A stretch of DNA of 64,000 bases from Pedobacter ginsengisoli (GTDB lineage: Bacteria; Bacteroidota; Bacteroidia; Sphingobacteriales; Sphingobacteriaceae): positions 558,001-622,000 of the forward strand of contig NZ_JASSYX010000001.1 of the NCBI RefSeq assembly GCF_030244015.1, given 5' to 3'. A program made the translations under genes and the position numbers. Below, piece after piece: positions 52,067-60,524 of the stretch. The notes beneath the pieces were generated by a model, which did no database searches, had not been told where the DNA came from, and saw only the letters and a list, made by a program, of their open reading frames with translations. Every line of letters starts with the position of its first letter. Position 1 is the first letter of the stretch.

Positions 52067-53014
52067 TTGAAAGAAAGTATTATTAAAATTGAACACCTGT
52101 CGCATAAGTACAGCAGTTCCTGGGCGATTCGCGACATCAACATGGAAATTGACCATACGGGCATCGTAGGCCTTCTCGGCTCTAACGGGGCCGGTAAATC
52201 TACCACAATGAACATTCTCTGCGGGGTCTTAAACCAAACCGAGGGAAAGGTTTTCATCGATGGCATAGATATCCGGGAGCAGCCGGAGATGGCCAAACGC
52301 CAGATCGGCTTCTTGCCCCAAACCCCGCCGCTCTATATGGACCTGACGGTGGATGAGTATTTAAGATATTGTGCCGAACTGCGCTGGATCCCCAAAGATA
52401 AGATCAAAGCAGCCATGGAAGCGGCAAAGGAACGTTGCGGTATTACCCACTTTAGCGGCAGGCTTATCGGGAACCTATCGGGTGGGTATCGCCAGCGGGT
52501 AGGCATCGCCCAGGCCATTATCCACCATCCAAAAGTAGTGGTGCTGGATGAGCCGACCAATGGACTTGATCCTAATCAAATCATTGAGGTACGGGCGCTG
52601 ATTAAAGAGATTGCGCTAGATAGACTGGTTATTTTCTCTTCTCATATTTTGACAGAAGTACAGGTACTTTGCAAAGATATCAAAATGATAGAAGGTGGCC
52701 GGATTGTGTTTGCCGACACCATGGATGCTTTTAACAACTATGTGGAACCGCATAGTTTGCTGTTAACTATGGAAAATCCGCCTTCAAGGGAGGAATTACT
52801 AAAAATAGAAGGTGCAACAAGCGTGGAATTGCTGACCGACAGGCAATTGCGGCTTTACTTCAGCGGAGACCAGGAGATCACGGAAAGGGTTATCGCGGCC
52901 AGCATGAATGGCGGTTGGAAATTACGTGAAATCACCCTGGACAAAAGTGCCCTCGACGAAATATTCAAACAATTATCCGGCAAATCGGGACAAGCAGTTC
53001 AATTACCCAAATAA
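52067..53014 (+). CDS. ABC transporter ATPase, GldA-like
   Basis: 315 aa from a TTG start, needed to include the conserved 'IIKIEHLSHKYSSSWAI'. Walker A 'LGSNGAGKST', signature 'NLSGGYRQRVGIAQAIIHHP', Walker B 'VVVLDEPTNGLDP' and H-loop 'FSSHILTEVQ' are complete. It pairs with the permease 12 bp downstream. GldA-type ATPases power gliding-associated or multidrug/lipid exporters; here the locus suggests a dedicated exporter or processing machine for the SusCD substrate. Confidence 0.95.
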   Translation: MKESIIKIEHLSHKYSSSWAIRDINMEIDHTGIVGLLGSNGAGKSTTMNILCGVLNQTEGKVFIDGIDIREQPEMAKRQIGFLPQTPPLYMDLTVDEYLRYCAELRWIPKDKIKAAMEAAKERCGITHFSGRLIGNLSGGYRQRVGIAQAIIHHPKVVVLDEPTNGLDPNQIIEVRALIKEIALDRLVIFSSHILTEVQVLCKDIKMIEGGRIVFADTMDAFNNYVEPHSLLLTMENPPSREELLKIEGATSVELLTDRQLRLYFSGDQEITERVIAASMNGGWKLREITLDKSALDEIFKQLSGKSGQAVQLPK

Positions 53015-53026
53015 TTACACAAGAAA

Positions 53027-55339
53027 ATGACGATGATATTTAAAGTTGCGAAGACAGAGCTTAAGAACCTGTTTTACTCACCTATTGCCTGGTTTTTAAT
53101 GATTGTATTTTTAATCCAGTGTGCCCTGAGCTATCTGAAAGTGCTCGATTCTTACACAAGTATGCAGGAAGCAGGCGGATCAAGCCTGGATTATCTGGCA
53201 CCACTCACCTATAAGATCTTTTCGGATCCCCAGGGGGGGCTGTTTGGGAATGTGATGAAGAATTTATACTTATATATTCCATTACTTACGATGGGCCTGA
53301 TCAGCCGGGAGATTAACGGAGGTACCATTAAGCTGTTATATTCTTCACCAGTAAAGGTAAGCGAGATCATCTTTGGCAAGTATCTGGCCATGGTGGTCTA
53401 CAGTCTGATCCTGGTTGCGATTGTCGGTATTTTTATGGTTGCCGGCACATTCAATATTATAAATGTGGAGTACGGAATATTGCTATCCGCCGTACTGGGA
53501 TTTTTCCTGCTGCTTTGCGCTTACGCTGCTATCGGCTTGTTTATGTCGTGCCTGAGTACCTATCAGGTAGTCGCGGCGGTGAGCACATTTGTGATGATCG
53601 GGATCCTCACTTATATCGGCACCCTCTGGCAGGAACATGACTTTGTAAGAGATATTACCTACTTTCTTTCCCTGGCGGGACGTACCAGTCACATGATGGA
53701 TGGATTGATCACTTCAAAAGATATTATTTACTTTTTGATCATCATCTACATTTTTCTGGGTCTAAGTATTTGCAAGCTAAAGGCAGGCAGAGCGTCGAAA
53801 TCGGCATTGGTAAATGCCAGCCGGTATCTGGCGATAGTCCTTTCCGCCCTTACTATCGGCTACCTTACCTCCCGTCCGCCGATGATCGCTTATCTGGATA
53901 CAACCGATCATAAAACCAATACCTTAACACCCGGTGCGCAAAAGATCATTAAAGACCTGGGAGCGGATAAGCTGGAGATAACGGTCTATAATAATTTGCT
54001 GGATAACCGCAGTTATCTGGGGATGCCTTCTATTCGTAACAAATTCCTGTCAATATGGGAACCCTATGTCCGGTTTAAAAACGATATCGCCTTTCATTAT
54101 GTGATGTACTATGACGAACCGCTTGCGAATAATTACTTCTCTAAAGCTTATGCTGGAAAGAGTTTGAAAGATATTGCCAAAATGAATGCAAAAGGCTATA
54201 GAATGGACCTTGACATGTTTCTGAGTCCTGAGGATATCAGTAAAACAATTGATCTGAAGCCCGAACTCAACCGCTTTGTCATGCAGCTGAAATATAAGGA
54301 CAGGAAAACTTTCCTCCGGATCTATGATGACATGCGGGTATTCCCGAGTGAAACTGAGGTTACTGCGGCCTTTAAACGTCTTCAGCAGGCAAAAATACCC
54401 AGGGTCGCTTTCCTGACAGGCCAGTTGGAGCGAAATATAAACAAGACCGGGGACCGTGAGTTCAAAACCATCGCCAACCTCAAAACTTTCCGCTATGCGC
54501 TGATCAATCAGGGATTCGATGTAGACACAGTGTCTGTCGGGACGACGGAAGTGCCGTCCTGGGTTTCAATTCTGGTTATTGCCGATCCAAAGATCAGCCT
54601 CCCTGCTGCGACTTTGGCCCACATACAGCAGTACATAGATAAAGGAGGGAATCTGCTGATTATGGGTGAACCAGGTAAACAGCAGGTATTGAATCCATTG
54701 CTGCAACAATTTAACGTGCAGCTGATGGAAGGCAGCATCGCACAGCCCAGTGCAAACCTGGCGCCTGACCTGGTGCTGAATGAAATCACCCCTGCGGCTG
54801 CCGGCTTTACTAAGTTCATTGCCAAAAGTGCCGCCGATAGTATCCCCGTAAGTACGCCAGGGGCAACTGGAATTGCATATACCTCTGGTGGTAAATATCA
54901 AATAATACCTCTGTTGAAAACAAACAAGGAAAAGAGCTGGATGAAGATGAAAAAAATGGTAACTGACTCTGCTGAGATGGTTTTCTCTGCAGCTGATGGG
55001 GACCAGAGGACTTCTGTTGCAACTGCAGTTTCCCTGACCAGAAATATCAGCGGAAAAGAGCAGCGCATTGTGGTGACGGGCGATGCAGATCTAATGACCA
55101 ACACTGAGCTGATGCGATACAATGTGAAGACAGCCAACTTTGCCTTCAACATCGGATTGTTTAGCTGGTTGAGTTATGGAGAATTTCCGGTAGATACGTC
55201 ACGTCCGGATGCTAAAGACGACCGCTTAAATGTAAGTTCAGAAACGATAAGCCAATTAAATATCCTGTTTGTCTGGGTCTTGCCGGCAATATTACTGGCC
55301 GTGGGAACTATCCTTTTAATCCGAAGAAAAAGAAAATAG
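53027..55339 (+). CDS. ABC-2 permease fused to a GldG-like domain
   Basis: 770 aa. Residues 1-250 hold six membrane helices ('SPIAWFLMIVFLIQCALSYL', 'TMGLISREINGGTIKLLYSS', 'SEIIFGKYLAMVVYSLILVA') of an ABC-2 permease (GldF-like). After another helix the GldG-like region starts: 'IAYLDTTDHKTNTLTPGAQK', 'KIPRVAFLTGQLERNINKTG' and 'DKGGNLLIMGEPGKQQVLNP'. A final helix (about 745-765) anchors the end. GldF and GldG are usually separate proteins; a fusion is less common. Confidence 0.9.
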   Translation: MTMIFKVAKTELKNLFYSPIAWFLMIVFLIQCALSYLKVLDSYTSMQEAGGSSLDYLAPLTYKIFSDPQGGLFGNVMKNLYLYIPLLTMGLISREINGGTIKLLYSSPVKVSEIIFGKYLAMVVYSLILVAIVGIFMVAGTFNIINVEYGILLSAVLGFFLLLCAYAAIGLFMSCLSTYQVVAAVSTFVMIGILTYIGTLWQEHDFVRDITYFLSLAGRTSHMMDGLITSKDIIYFLIIIYIFLGLSICKLKAGRASKSALVNASRYLAIVLSALTIGYLTSRPPMIAYLDTTDHKTNTLTPGAQKIIKDLGADKLEITVYNNLLDNRSYLGMPSIRNKFLSIWEPYVRFKNDIAFHYVMYYDEPLANNYFSKAYAGKSLKDIAKMNAKGYRMDLDMFLSPEDISKTIDLKPELNRFVMQLKYKDRKTFLRIYDDMRVFPSETEVTAAFKRLQQAKIPRVAFLTGQLERNINKTGDREFKTIANLKTFRYALINQGFDVDTVSVGTTEVPSWVSILVIADPKISLPAATLAHIQQYIDKGGNLLIMGEPGKQQVLNPLLQQFNVQLMEGSIAQPSANLAPDLVLNEITPAAAGFTKFIAKSAADSIPVSTPGATGIAYTSGGKYQIIPLLKTNKEKSWMKMKKMVTDSAEMVFSAADGDQRTSVATAVSLTRNISGKEQRIVVTGDADLMTNTELMRYNVKTANFAFNIGLFSWLSYGEFPVDTSRPDAKDDRLNVSSETISQLNILFVWVLPAILLAVGTILLIRRKRK

Positions 55340-55341
55340 AA

Positions 55342-56697
55342 ATGATGTCTTTTACAACTGACAGGCAAACGCTTGAGGACCTGAACATCTTCGGCAAACA
55401 CGGGCGCGACTCAGTTTATTCCATCTTCAATCGCTGCATGACCAGGGGTGGTGCAGCGATCCTGGAAGAAATGTTCCGCTATCCCTTATCCGATGATGAA
55501 GCAATCAACCGGCGCAGCAGCATCATTCAGTATTTTGCTGAAAGGGGTAGCGTCTTTCCTTTTTCTTCTGCAGACTTTGATTCGACAGGGATTTATCTGA
55601 GTAACACTGATGAGCGGAGTAAGCTTTCTGCCCAGGAACATTCTGTCGGTAAGCAGTTGGGCAACATGATTGCCCCGGATGCCGAAACGCAGGTGATCCA
55701 CAAAGGGATTGTAGCCTTAACCAGGCTACTCAAGGGTCTGAGTAGTTTTCTGGGTACCCTGAAGTTAAGTGAGGTTGATGGTTACTACAATGATGCTGCG
55801 GCGATTGCAGCTTTACTCGCAGAACCCGTATTTCTTCCTGTCCTGGGTCATGGCAAGGATAAGCTGACTGCTGCTATGATGGCAGATTTTGATGTGATCT
55901 TTCGTTTCAGGAACCGGGATGCGGTACAAAAGCTGTTGCGGCATATCTATTTCCTGGATGTTTATCTGTCTGTAGCCAGGGTAGCGGTGGAGCGGGGGTT
56001 TATTTTCCCAAAAGCCATGCCGAAGGACAAAAATGAATTGGTATTGGAAGGAGTTTATCACCCGCAGGTGGAAAATGCAGTTGCCAATAGCATCCGGATC
56101 ACGCCAGCTGGTAATGTGATTTTTCTAACCGGAGCCAACATGGCCGGCAAATCTACTTTCATGAAAACCTTAAGTGTCTGCCTGTTCCTTGCCCATATGG
56201 GCTTTCCGGTGGCTGCGGCAAGAATGGAGTTTTCTGTGCTGGATGGCATTTATACCACCATCAATCTTCCTGACAATCTGGGTATAGGGGCCAGTCATTT
56301 TTACGCAGAAGTACTGCGGGTAAAGAAAATGGCTATGGAACTGGCTCAGGGAAAGAAGCTGTTTGTTCTGTTCGATGAACTTTTCAGGGGTACCAATGTT
56401 AAAGATGCCTATGAAGCGACCATAGCGATCACCAGTGCTTTTGCTTTAAAGGTCAACAGTATTTTTGTGATTTCCACGCACATCATAGAGGCAGGAGACG
56501 TGTTAGGTAAAACACATGAGAATGTGCGTTTTCTTTACCTGCCTACAAAAATGGAAGGGACTACACCCGTGTATACTTACAGGCTCGAGGATGGGATTAC
56601 TGAAGACAGGCATGGGATGGTGATCATCAACAATGAAGACATCATTGGGATCCTGGAAAGAGGAATGAACCCGTTCAATAATAGAATAATAGCATGA
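55342..56697 (+). CDS. MutS-like ATPase, first of two, lacking mismatch-binding domains
   Basis: 451 aa, starting 2 bp after the permease stop. Only the MutS core remains: the lever/clamp region ('FGKHGRDSVYSIFNRCMTRG', 'ILEEMFRYPLSDDEAINRRS') and the ATPase with Walker A 'LTGANMAGKSTFMKTL' (about residue 268), 'LGIGASHFYAEVLRVKKMAM', Walker B 'LFVLFDELFRGTNVKDAYEA' and 'STHIIEAGDVL'. True MutS is about 850 aa and reads mismatches with domain I, which is absent. It shares about 45% identity with the next gene. Confidence 0.9.
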   Translation: MMSFTTDRQTLEDLNIFGKHGRDSVYSIFNRCMTRGGAAILEEMFRYPLSDDEAINRRSSIIQYFAERGSVFPFSSADFDSTGIYLSNTDERSKLSAQEHSVGKQLGNMIAPDAETQVIHKGIVALTRLLKGLSSFLGTLKLSEVDGYYNDAAAIAALLAEPVFLPVLGHGKDKLTAAMMADFDVIFRFRNRDAVQKLLRHIYFLDVYLSVARVAVERGFIFPKAMPKDKNELVLEGVYHPQVENAVANSIRITPAGNVIFLTGANMAGKSTFMKTLSVCLFLAHMGFPVAAARMEFSVLDGIYTTINLPDNLGIGASHFYAEVLRVKKMAMELAQGKKLFVLFDELFRGTNVKDAYEATIAITSAFALKVNSIFVISTHIIEAGDVLGKTHENVRFLYLPTKMEGTTPVYTYRLEDGITEDRHGMVIINNEDIIGILERGMNPFNNRIIA

Positions 56698-58037
56698 GTT
56701 TTACAGCAGACAAACAAACCCTGGACGACCTGAACCTCCTGGGTAAACATAAAGCGCATTCCGTCCTGAGTATTTTCAATGAAGTAAAAACCGGAGGGGG
56801 AGAGCGGATGTTACAGGAAATGTTCCAGCAGCCTTACTCAGATGCGGGTCAAATCAACCGGCGGAGCCAGATTTTCCAGTATTTTCAGCAAAAGAGCCTG
56901 TCCTTTCCAATCGATGGAATGACATTTAATATGGCAGAGAATTACCTGACTATGGGCACGGGTGGAAACCTGATTGCTTCTGTAGCTGGCACGCTGGTTA
57001 AAAAGTTCTCCGCCTCCATATTACACGACGATCAATTCGGGCGCCTGCAAAATGGACTGTTGGCTGCCGTTGAACTTTTAAAGGCGCTGCATGGTTTTTG
57101 GGATAAACAGGAAGCATTGGGACCGGATCATCCCTACATTGAACAACAGCAGCGTTTTGAACGCATACTTTCGGACCCGCGACTGGCATGGGTGTTTATT
57201 CAACGGCAGACATCAGGGCTTTCTGTCATGCAAATAGGGAGATACGATTATCTGCTGCGCCATACGCTCAGCAAAGAGATGGAGCAGTTGCTGAAGGACA
57301 CCTGCCTTTTAGATGTATACCTGGCTGTAGCAGCAGTCGCCGCAGCCAAAGGCTTTTCTTATGCCCGTGCATTACCCAAACAAGAAAATAGATTTGCCGC
57401 TACCGGACTGCGGCATCCGGCGCTGGACAAGGCAGTGGCCAATCCCCTGTCATTTGATAAGGATGGTAACTTGCTTTTTCTGACGGGAGCAAACATGGCA
57501 GGAAAATCGACGTTCATGAAGTCCTTTGGCATAGCCGTTTACCTGGCACATATGGGTTTCCCGGTTCCGGCAGACTACATGGAGTTTTCTGTGAAAGACG
57601 GTATGTATTCTTCTATCAATGTATCTGATGATCTGGGTCAGGGATTAAGTCATTTCTATGCAGAGGTGCTGCGTGTAAAGAAGGTTGCCGAAGGAGTGGC
57701 CTCGGGGAAAGACTTGATAGTGATCTTTGATGAGCTTTTTAAGGGAACCAATGTGAAGGACGCTTATGATGGTACCCTTTCTGTCACACAGGCCTTCGCC
57801 GGGTATAGGAACTGTTTTTTTATTGTTTCCACCCATATTATTGAAGTAGGAGATGCGCTTCGTGGAAAAGTTAGCCATATTCAGCTGGGTTATCTGCCAA
57901 CTGTAATGGACGGGAATACCCCGCGTTATACGTACAAGCTTGAGGCGGGAATCAGTGCTGACAGGCAGGGAATGCTGATCATCGAAAATGAGGGCATACT
58001 GGAGATCTTAGGTTCCGGTTTTTTATTTGCTGATTAA
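56694..58037 (+). CDS. MutS-like ATPase, second of two
   Basis: 447 aa, overlapping the previous stop by 4 bp (ATGA). Same architecture: 'LLGKHKAHSVLSIFNEVKTG', 'DAGQINRRSQIFQYFQQKS', Walker A 'LTGANMAGKSTFMKSFG' (about residue 264), 'LGQGLSHFYAEVLRVKKVAE', Walker B 'LIVIFDELFKGTNVKDAYDG' and 'STHIIEVGDALRG'. All catalytic residues are present in both copies, so an asymmetric heterodimer is plausible. The tight coupling with the ABC genes argues that they act together. Confidence 0.9.
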   Translation: MSFTADKQTLDDLNLLGKHKAHSVLSIFNEVKTGGGERMLQEMFQQPYSDAGQINRRSQIFQYFQQKSLSFPIDGMTFNMAENYLTMGTGGNLIASVAGTLVKKFSASILHDDQFGRLQNGLLAAVELLKALHGFWDKQEALGPDHPYIEQQQRFERILSDPRLAWVFIQRQTSGLSVMQIGRYDYLLRHTLSKEMEQLLKDTCLLDVYLAVAAVAAAKGFSYARALPKQENRFAATGLRHPALDKAVANPLSFDKDGNLLFLTGANMAGKSTFMKSFGIAVYLAHMGFPVPADYMEFSVKDGMYSSINVSDDLGQGLSHFYAEVLRVKKVAEGVASGKDLIVIFDELFKGTNVKDAYDGTLSVTQAFAGYRNCFFIVSTHIIEVGDALRGKVSHIQLGYLPTVMDGNTPRYTYKLEAGISADRQGMLIIENEGILEILGSGFLFAD

Positions 58038-58077
58038 CTTTGTAAGAAAATAATAAAGACGCAGGGAGATCATTGGA

Positions 58078-58821
58078 TTAATTGATGATCTCTCCTTTAT
58101 TATTGGCCAGTCTTTCACGCCATTTTTGGAGTTCCTCAGGGGCCATTCTTACCCAGTCCGTCACTTCGCCGACGATTTTTAATGGCGATGCTGAGCGGTA
58201 TGAGCGGGTCGGATTGCCTGGGAATTTTTTGTCCGTGACATTCGGGTCGTTCTCAAAGCTTCCTGTCGGCTCCACGATATACACACGTTCAGATCCGTTG
58301 CCTTTAGCCAATGCGGCAGCAAGTCCGGCCCCGTTAACAAGGGCTGTGAAATAAATGTGGTTCATTTTGAGTTCAGCGCTGTAATTAGAATTGATTCCGG
58401 GTGTCAGCAGATCGCCAGTCTGCAAATCCGCTTTAGTCCCATGATAAAAAGGACCTTTGTCAGACGGTTTATCGTTAAACCAGCTTGCCAGCTCATCATT
58501 CTTTTTTGCCTTGCCGGGGTCGCCCAGCTCCTCATGGCACCTGGCAATGTTTGAGTACAGAGAGGGCAAGGCACTCTTAACACTGTCGTCATTTATTTTC
58601 AATGCAAACTGCAAAGCCGTTTCGAGCCAATTTAGTTTGTCAGAAACATTTTTTTGATGTCGTGCTACATAATGGGCAGCAATAAATTTTTCTAAGTCGT
58701 CGGTCGCTTCGTTCCAGGCCTGAAGAAAAAGCTTGTTTGCCTCTTCAGGTTTACCCTGTTCCTCCATGTTCATGCCTTGAAGACTGAGTTTGACTACATT
58801 GTTGGCAGGATTGAATTCCAT
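58078..58821 (-). CDS. arr: Rifampin ADP-ribosyltransferase (Arr) with N-terminal extension
   Basis: 247 aa. The C-terminal 140 residues are Arr: 'GPFYHGTKADLQTGDLLTPG', 'NHIYFTALVNGAGLAAALAK', 'RVYIVEPTGSFENDPNVTDK', 'FPGNPTRSYRSASPLKIVGE' and 'VTDWVRM'. Arr inactivates rifamycins by ADP-ribosylation with NAD+. The first 110 residues form TPR-like helices ('GKPEEANKLFLQAWNEATDD', 'NIARCHEELGDPGKAKKNDE'), absent from the usual 140-aa Arr. It lies 19 bp after a MarR gene on the same strand. Confidence 0.92.
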   Translation of the reverse strand: MEFNPANNVVKLSLQGMNMEEQGKPEEANKLFLQAWNEATDDLEKFIAAHYVARHQKNVSDKLNWLETALQFALKINDDSVKSALPSLYSNIARCHEELGDPGKAKKNDELASWFNDKPSDKGPFYHGTKADLQTGDLLTPGINSNYSAELKMNHIYFTALVNGAGLAAALAKGNGSERVYIVEPTGSFENDPNVTDKKFPGNPTRSYRSASPLKIVGEVTDWVRMAPEELQKWRERLANNKGEIIN

Positions 58822-58840
58822 GATCTGGTTATTTTAGCTG

Positions 58841-59317
58841 TTAATTATTCTTTTTTTTGATTGTTTCGTTACCAAGGTTATTTGCTACGTCGATCATGAT
58901 TTCGATTGCCTTTGAAAAATAGGTTTCAATGATCTTGTTTTCCTCTTCTGAAAATGAAGCAGTAAGCATTTCGGACTTGTGGCGGAACTCCTTATAAAGC
59001 GGCGCAAGAAGCGCCATGATCTTTTCGGTGTTCGGTACGATGATTACTTTGCGCCTGTCGTCTTTGGAGAATTGTCTTTCCAGTAAATTTTTCTTTTCAA
59101 ACCTGTCTATTAGACCTGTAACGGCACCTGTCGTTAGGCCGGTTAGATTTGAAAACTCTCCAGCTGTCATTTGTCCCCTCTGAAGTAAAAACCCTAAGTA
59201 TTTATGGTCGGTGCCCGAAAATCCTGCCTTTCGGCCAATGGCTTCATGCATTTGAATAGAAGTATATGCATATGCCTGGACAAGTTTTCTGATTCGGTCA
59301 ACTGCGCTTTTATTCAT
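58841..59317 (-). CDS. MarR-family transcriptional regulator
   Basis: 158 aa. 'HKYLGFLLQRGQMTAGEFSN', 'LTGLTTGAVTGLIDRFEKKN' and 'LLERQFSKDDRRKVIIVPNT' form the winged helix-turn-helix with the basic DDRRK wing of MarR proteins. Its promoter and the divergent AraC gene share the 59318-59528 gap. Cotranscribed with the arr gene, it probably controls that and perhaps the pump on the other side. Confidence 0.93.
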   Translation of the reverse strand: MNKSAVDRIRKLVQAYAYTSIQMHEAIGRKAGFSGTDHKYLGFLLQRGQMTAGEFSNLTGLTTGAVTGLIDRFEKKNLLERQFSKDDRRKVIIVPNTEKIMALLAPLYKEFRHKSEMLTASFSEEENKIIETYFSKAIEIMIDVANNLGNETIKKKNN

Positions 59318-59482
59318 TTTCTATCTTAATAGCTGATTATCTTAGTTACAAAGATAAATCTAATTTTTCGATTACTGGGTACATAAAAACATCAGGCCCG
59401 GGAAATTGTACTTAAAAAAATAACGAAAAATGACATTAAGGCTGATGTTCCTTTTCAGATTAGATAGATTTTAATGGCAGCC

Positions 59483-59512
59483 TTGAGATCTGCAGATTTT
59501 TTTATAACTTTG
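59483..59512 (+). promoter_or_regulatory. Promoter of the AraC gene
   Basis: TTG at 59483-59485, 19 nt, then TAACTTTG at 59505-59512 (exact TAnnTTTG). The start point would be near 59519, about 10 nt before the ATG. Confidence 0.65.
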
Positions 59513-59528
59513 ATTTGTATAATCCATC

Positions 59529-60452
59529 ATGATGTCAACAGGGGTAGAAACATTAGCGCAGTTTTACAAACGCACCAATCAGGAAATACCTGCTGAACTT
59601 TTGACCGCAGGTGCAAACGGGAGCCATTTTAATGTCAGGCAGCGGTGCTACCTCAGAAAGCCAACTCCTTACAACCGGCGTGATTATTATAAGATTTGTC
59701 TCATTACCGGTAAAGGCGTGCACATTTCAAATGGTGTGTCCACGGAGATCAATGGCAGCGCTATTATCCTGTCTAATCCGGCTGTTCCGTGTTCGTTCGA
59801 GGCGATTTGTGAGCGACAGGGAGGTTTTTATTGTCTGTTTAATGATACTTTTCTGCAAAACAGCATCCGGTATGATGTCAAATATCAAAGCGCATTGTTC
59901 AATGAACACATTGAACCGGTACTGCACCTGAACCAGGAAGAAACCGAAAGGCTCCACAGGTTATTCGTAGAACTGGAAGGGTTACGGGATGGTAATTATG
60001 TGTATAAGAATGATATGATACGCAGTATTTTGCAGGTGATCATCCTGGAGACCATCCGCATCCGCGGACTGGTTGCTGACCCGGCTGCGCATGAAAGGCT
60101 GATCAGTCGTTTTTTTGGATTGCTCAACCAGCAGTTTCCTGTTGACTCGCCTGAAAATCCGCTCCGCCTGCTGACGCCCGCCGCTTATGCAGACCAGTTG
60201 AATATACACGTCAATCACCTGAATAATGTGGTTAAACGTACAACGGGGAAAACTACCCGGGATATTATCCATGAACGCATTATTGCTGAAGCAAAAACTC
60301 TGCTGATGAACACCGACTGGGACGCCGCTGAAATTGCCTATAGTCTCGGCTTTCTTTATCCCTCGCATTTTAACAAGTATTTCAAACAGCATACCCTGAC
60401 AACACCATTGCTTTTCAGGCATGAAGGGCGCTCTTTGCAATTGAATGTTTGA
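59529..60452 (+). CDS. AraC-family regulator of the adjacent MFS pump
   Basis: 307 aa. The N-terminal 'YYKICLITGKGVHISNGVST' is a cupin-like sensor. The C-terminal 'LTPAAYADQLNIHVNHLNNV', 'RDIIHERIIAEAKTLLMNTD' and 'AEIAYSLGFLYPSHFNKYFK' are the two helix-turn-helices. It lies 72 bp upstream of the pump gene on the same strand, and so probably regulates it. Confidence 0.93.
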   Translation: MMSTGVETLAQFYKRTNQEIPAELLTAGANGSHFNVRQRCYLRKPTPYNRRDYYKICLITGKGVHISNGVSTEINGSAIILSNPAVPCSFEAICERQGGFYCLFNDTFLQNSIRYDVKYQSALFNEHIEPVLHLNQEETERLHRLFVELEGLRDGNYVYKNDMIRSILQVIILETIRIRGLVADPAAHERLISRFFGLLNQQFPVDSPENPLRLLTPAAYADQLNIHVNHLNNVVKRTTGKTTRDIIHERIIAEAKTLLMNTDWDAAEIAYSLGFLYPSHFNKYFKQHTLTTPLLFRHEGRSLQLNV

Positions 60453-60504
60453 TTTGTATAATCATTCATTTGATTCGTCTTACCGCCGTGGATGAAATCC
60501 ACAT

Positions 60505-60512
60505 TAATTTTG
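60505..60512 (+). promoter_or_regulatory. -7 promoter element of the MFS gene
   Basis: TAATTTTG matches TAnnTTTG exactly. Transcription would start near 60519, which rules out the far upstream ATG (60492) and supports the start at 60525 (or 60537). Confidence 0.55.
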
Positions 60513-60524
60513 CGTCGTAAATTC

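Noticed and set aside
55342..58037. Annotating the pair as mismatch-repair MutS or MutS2
   Set aside because: Both lack domain I/II of MutS and the Smr domain of MutS2, and are about half the expected length.
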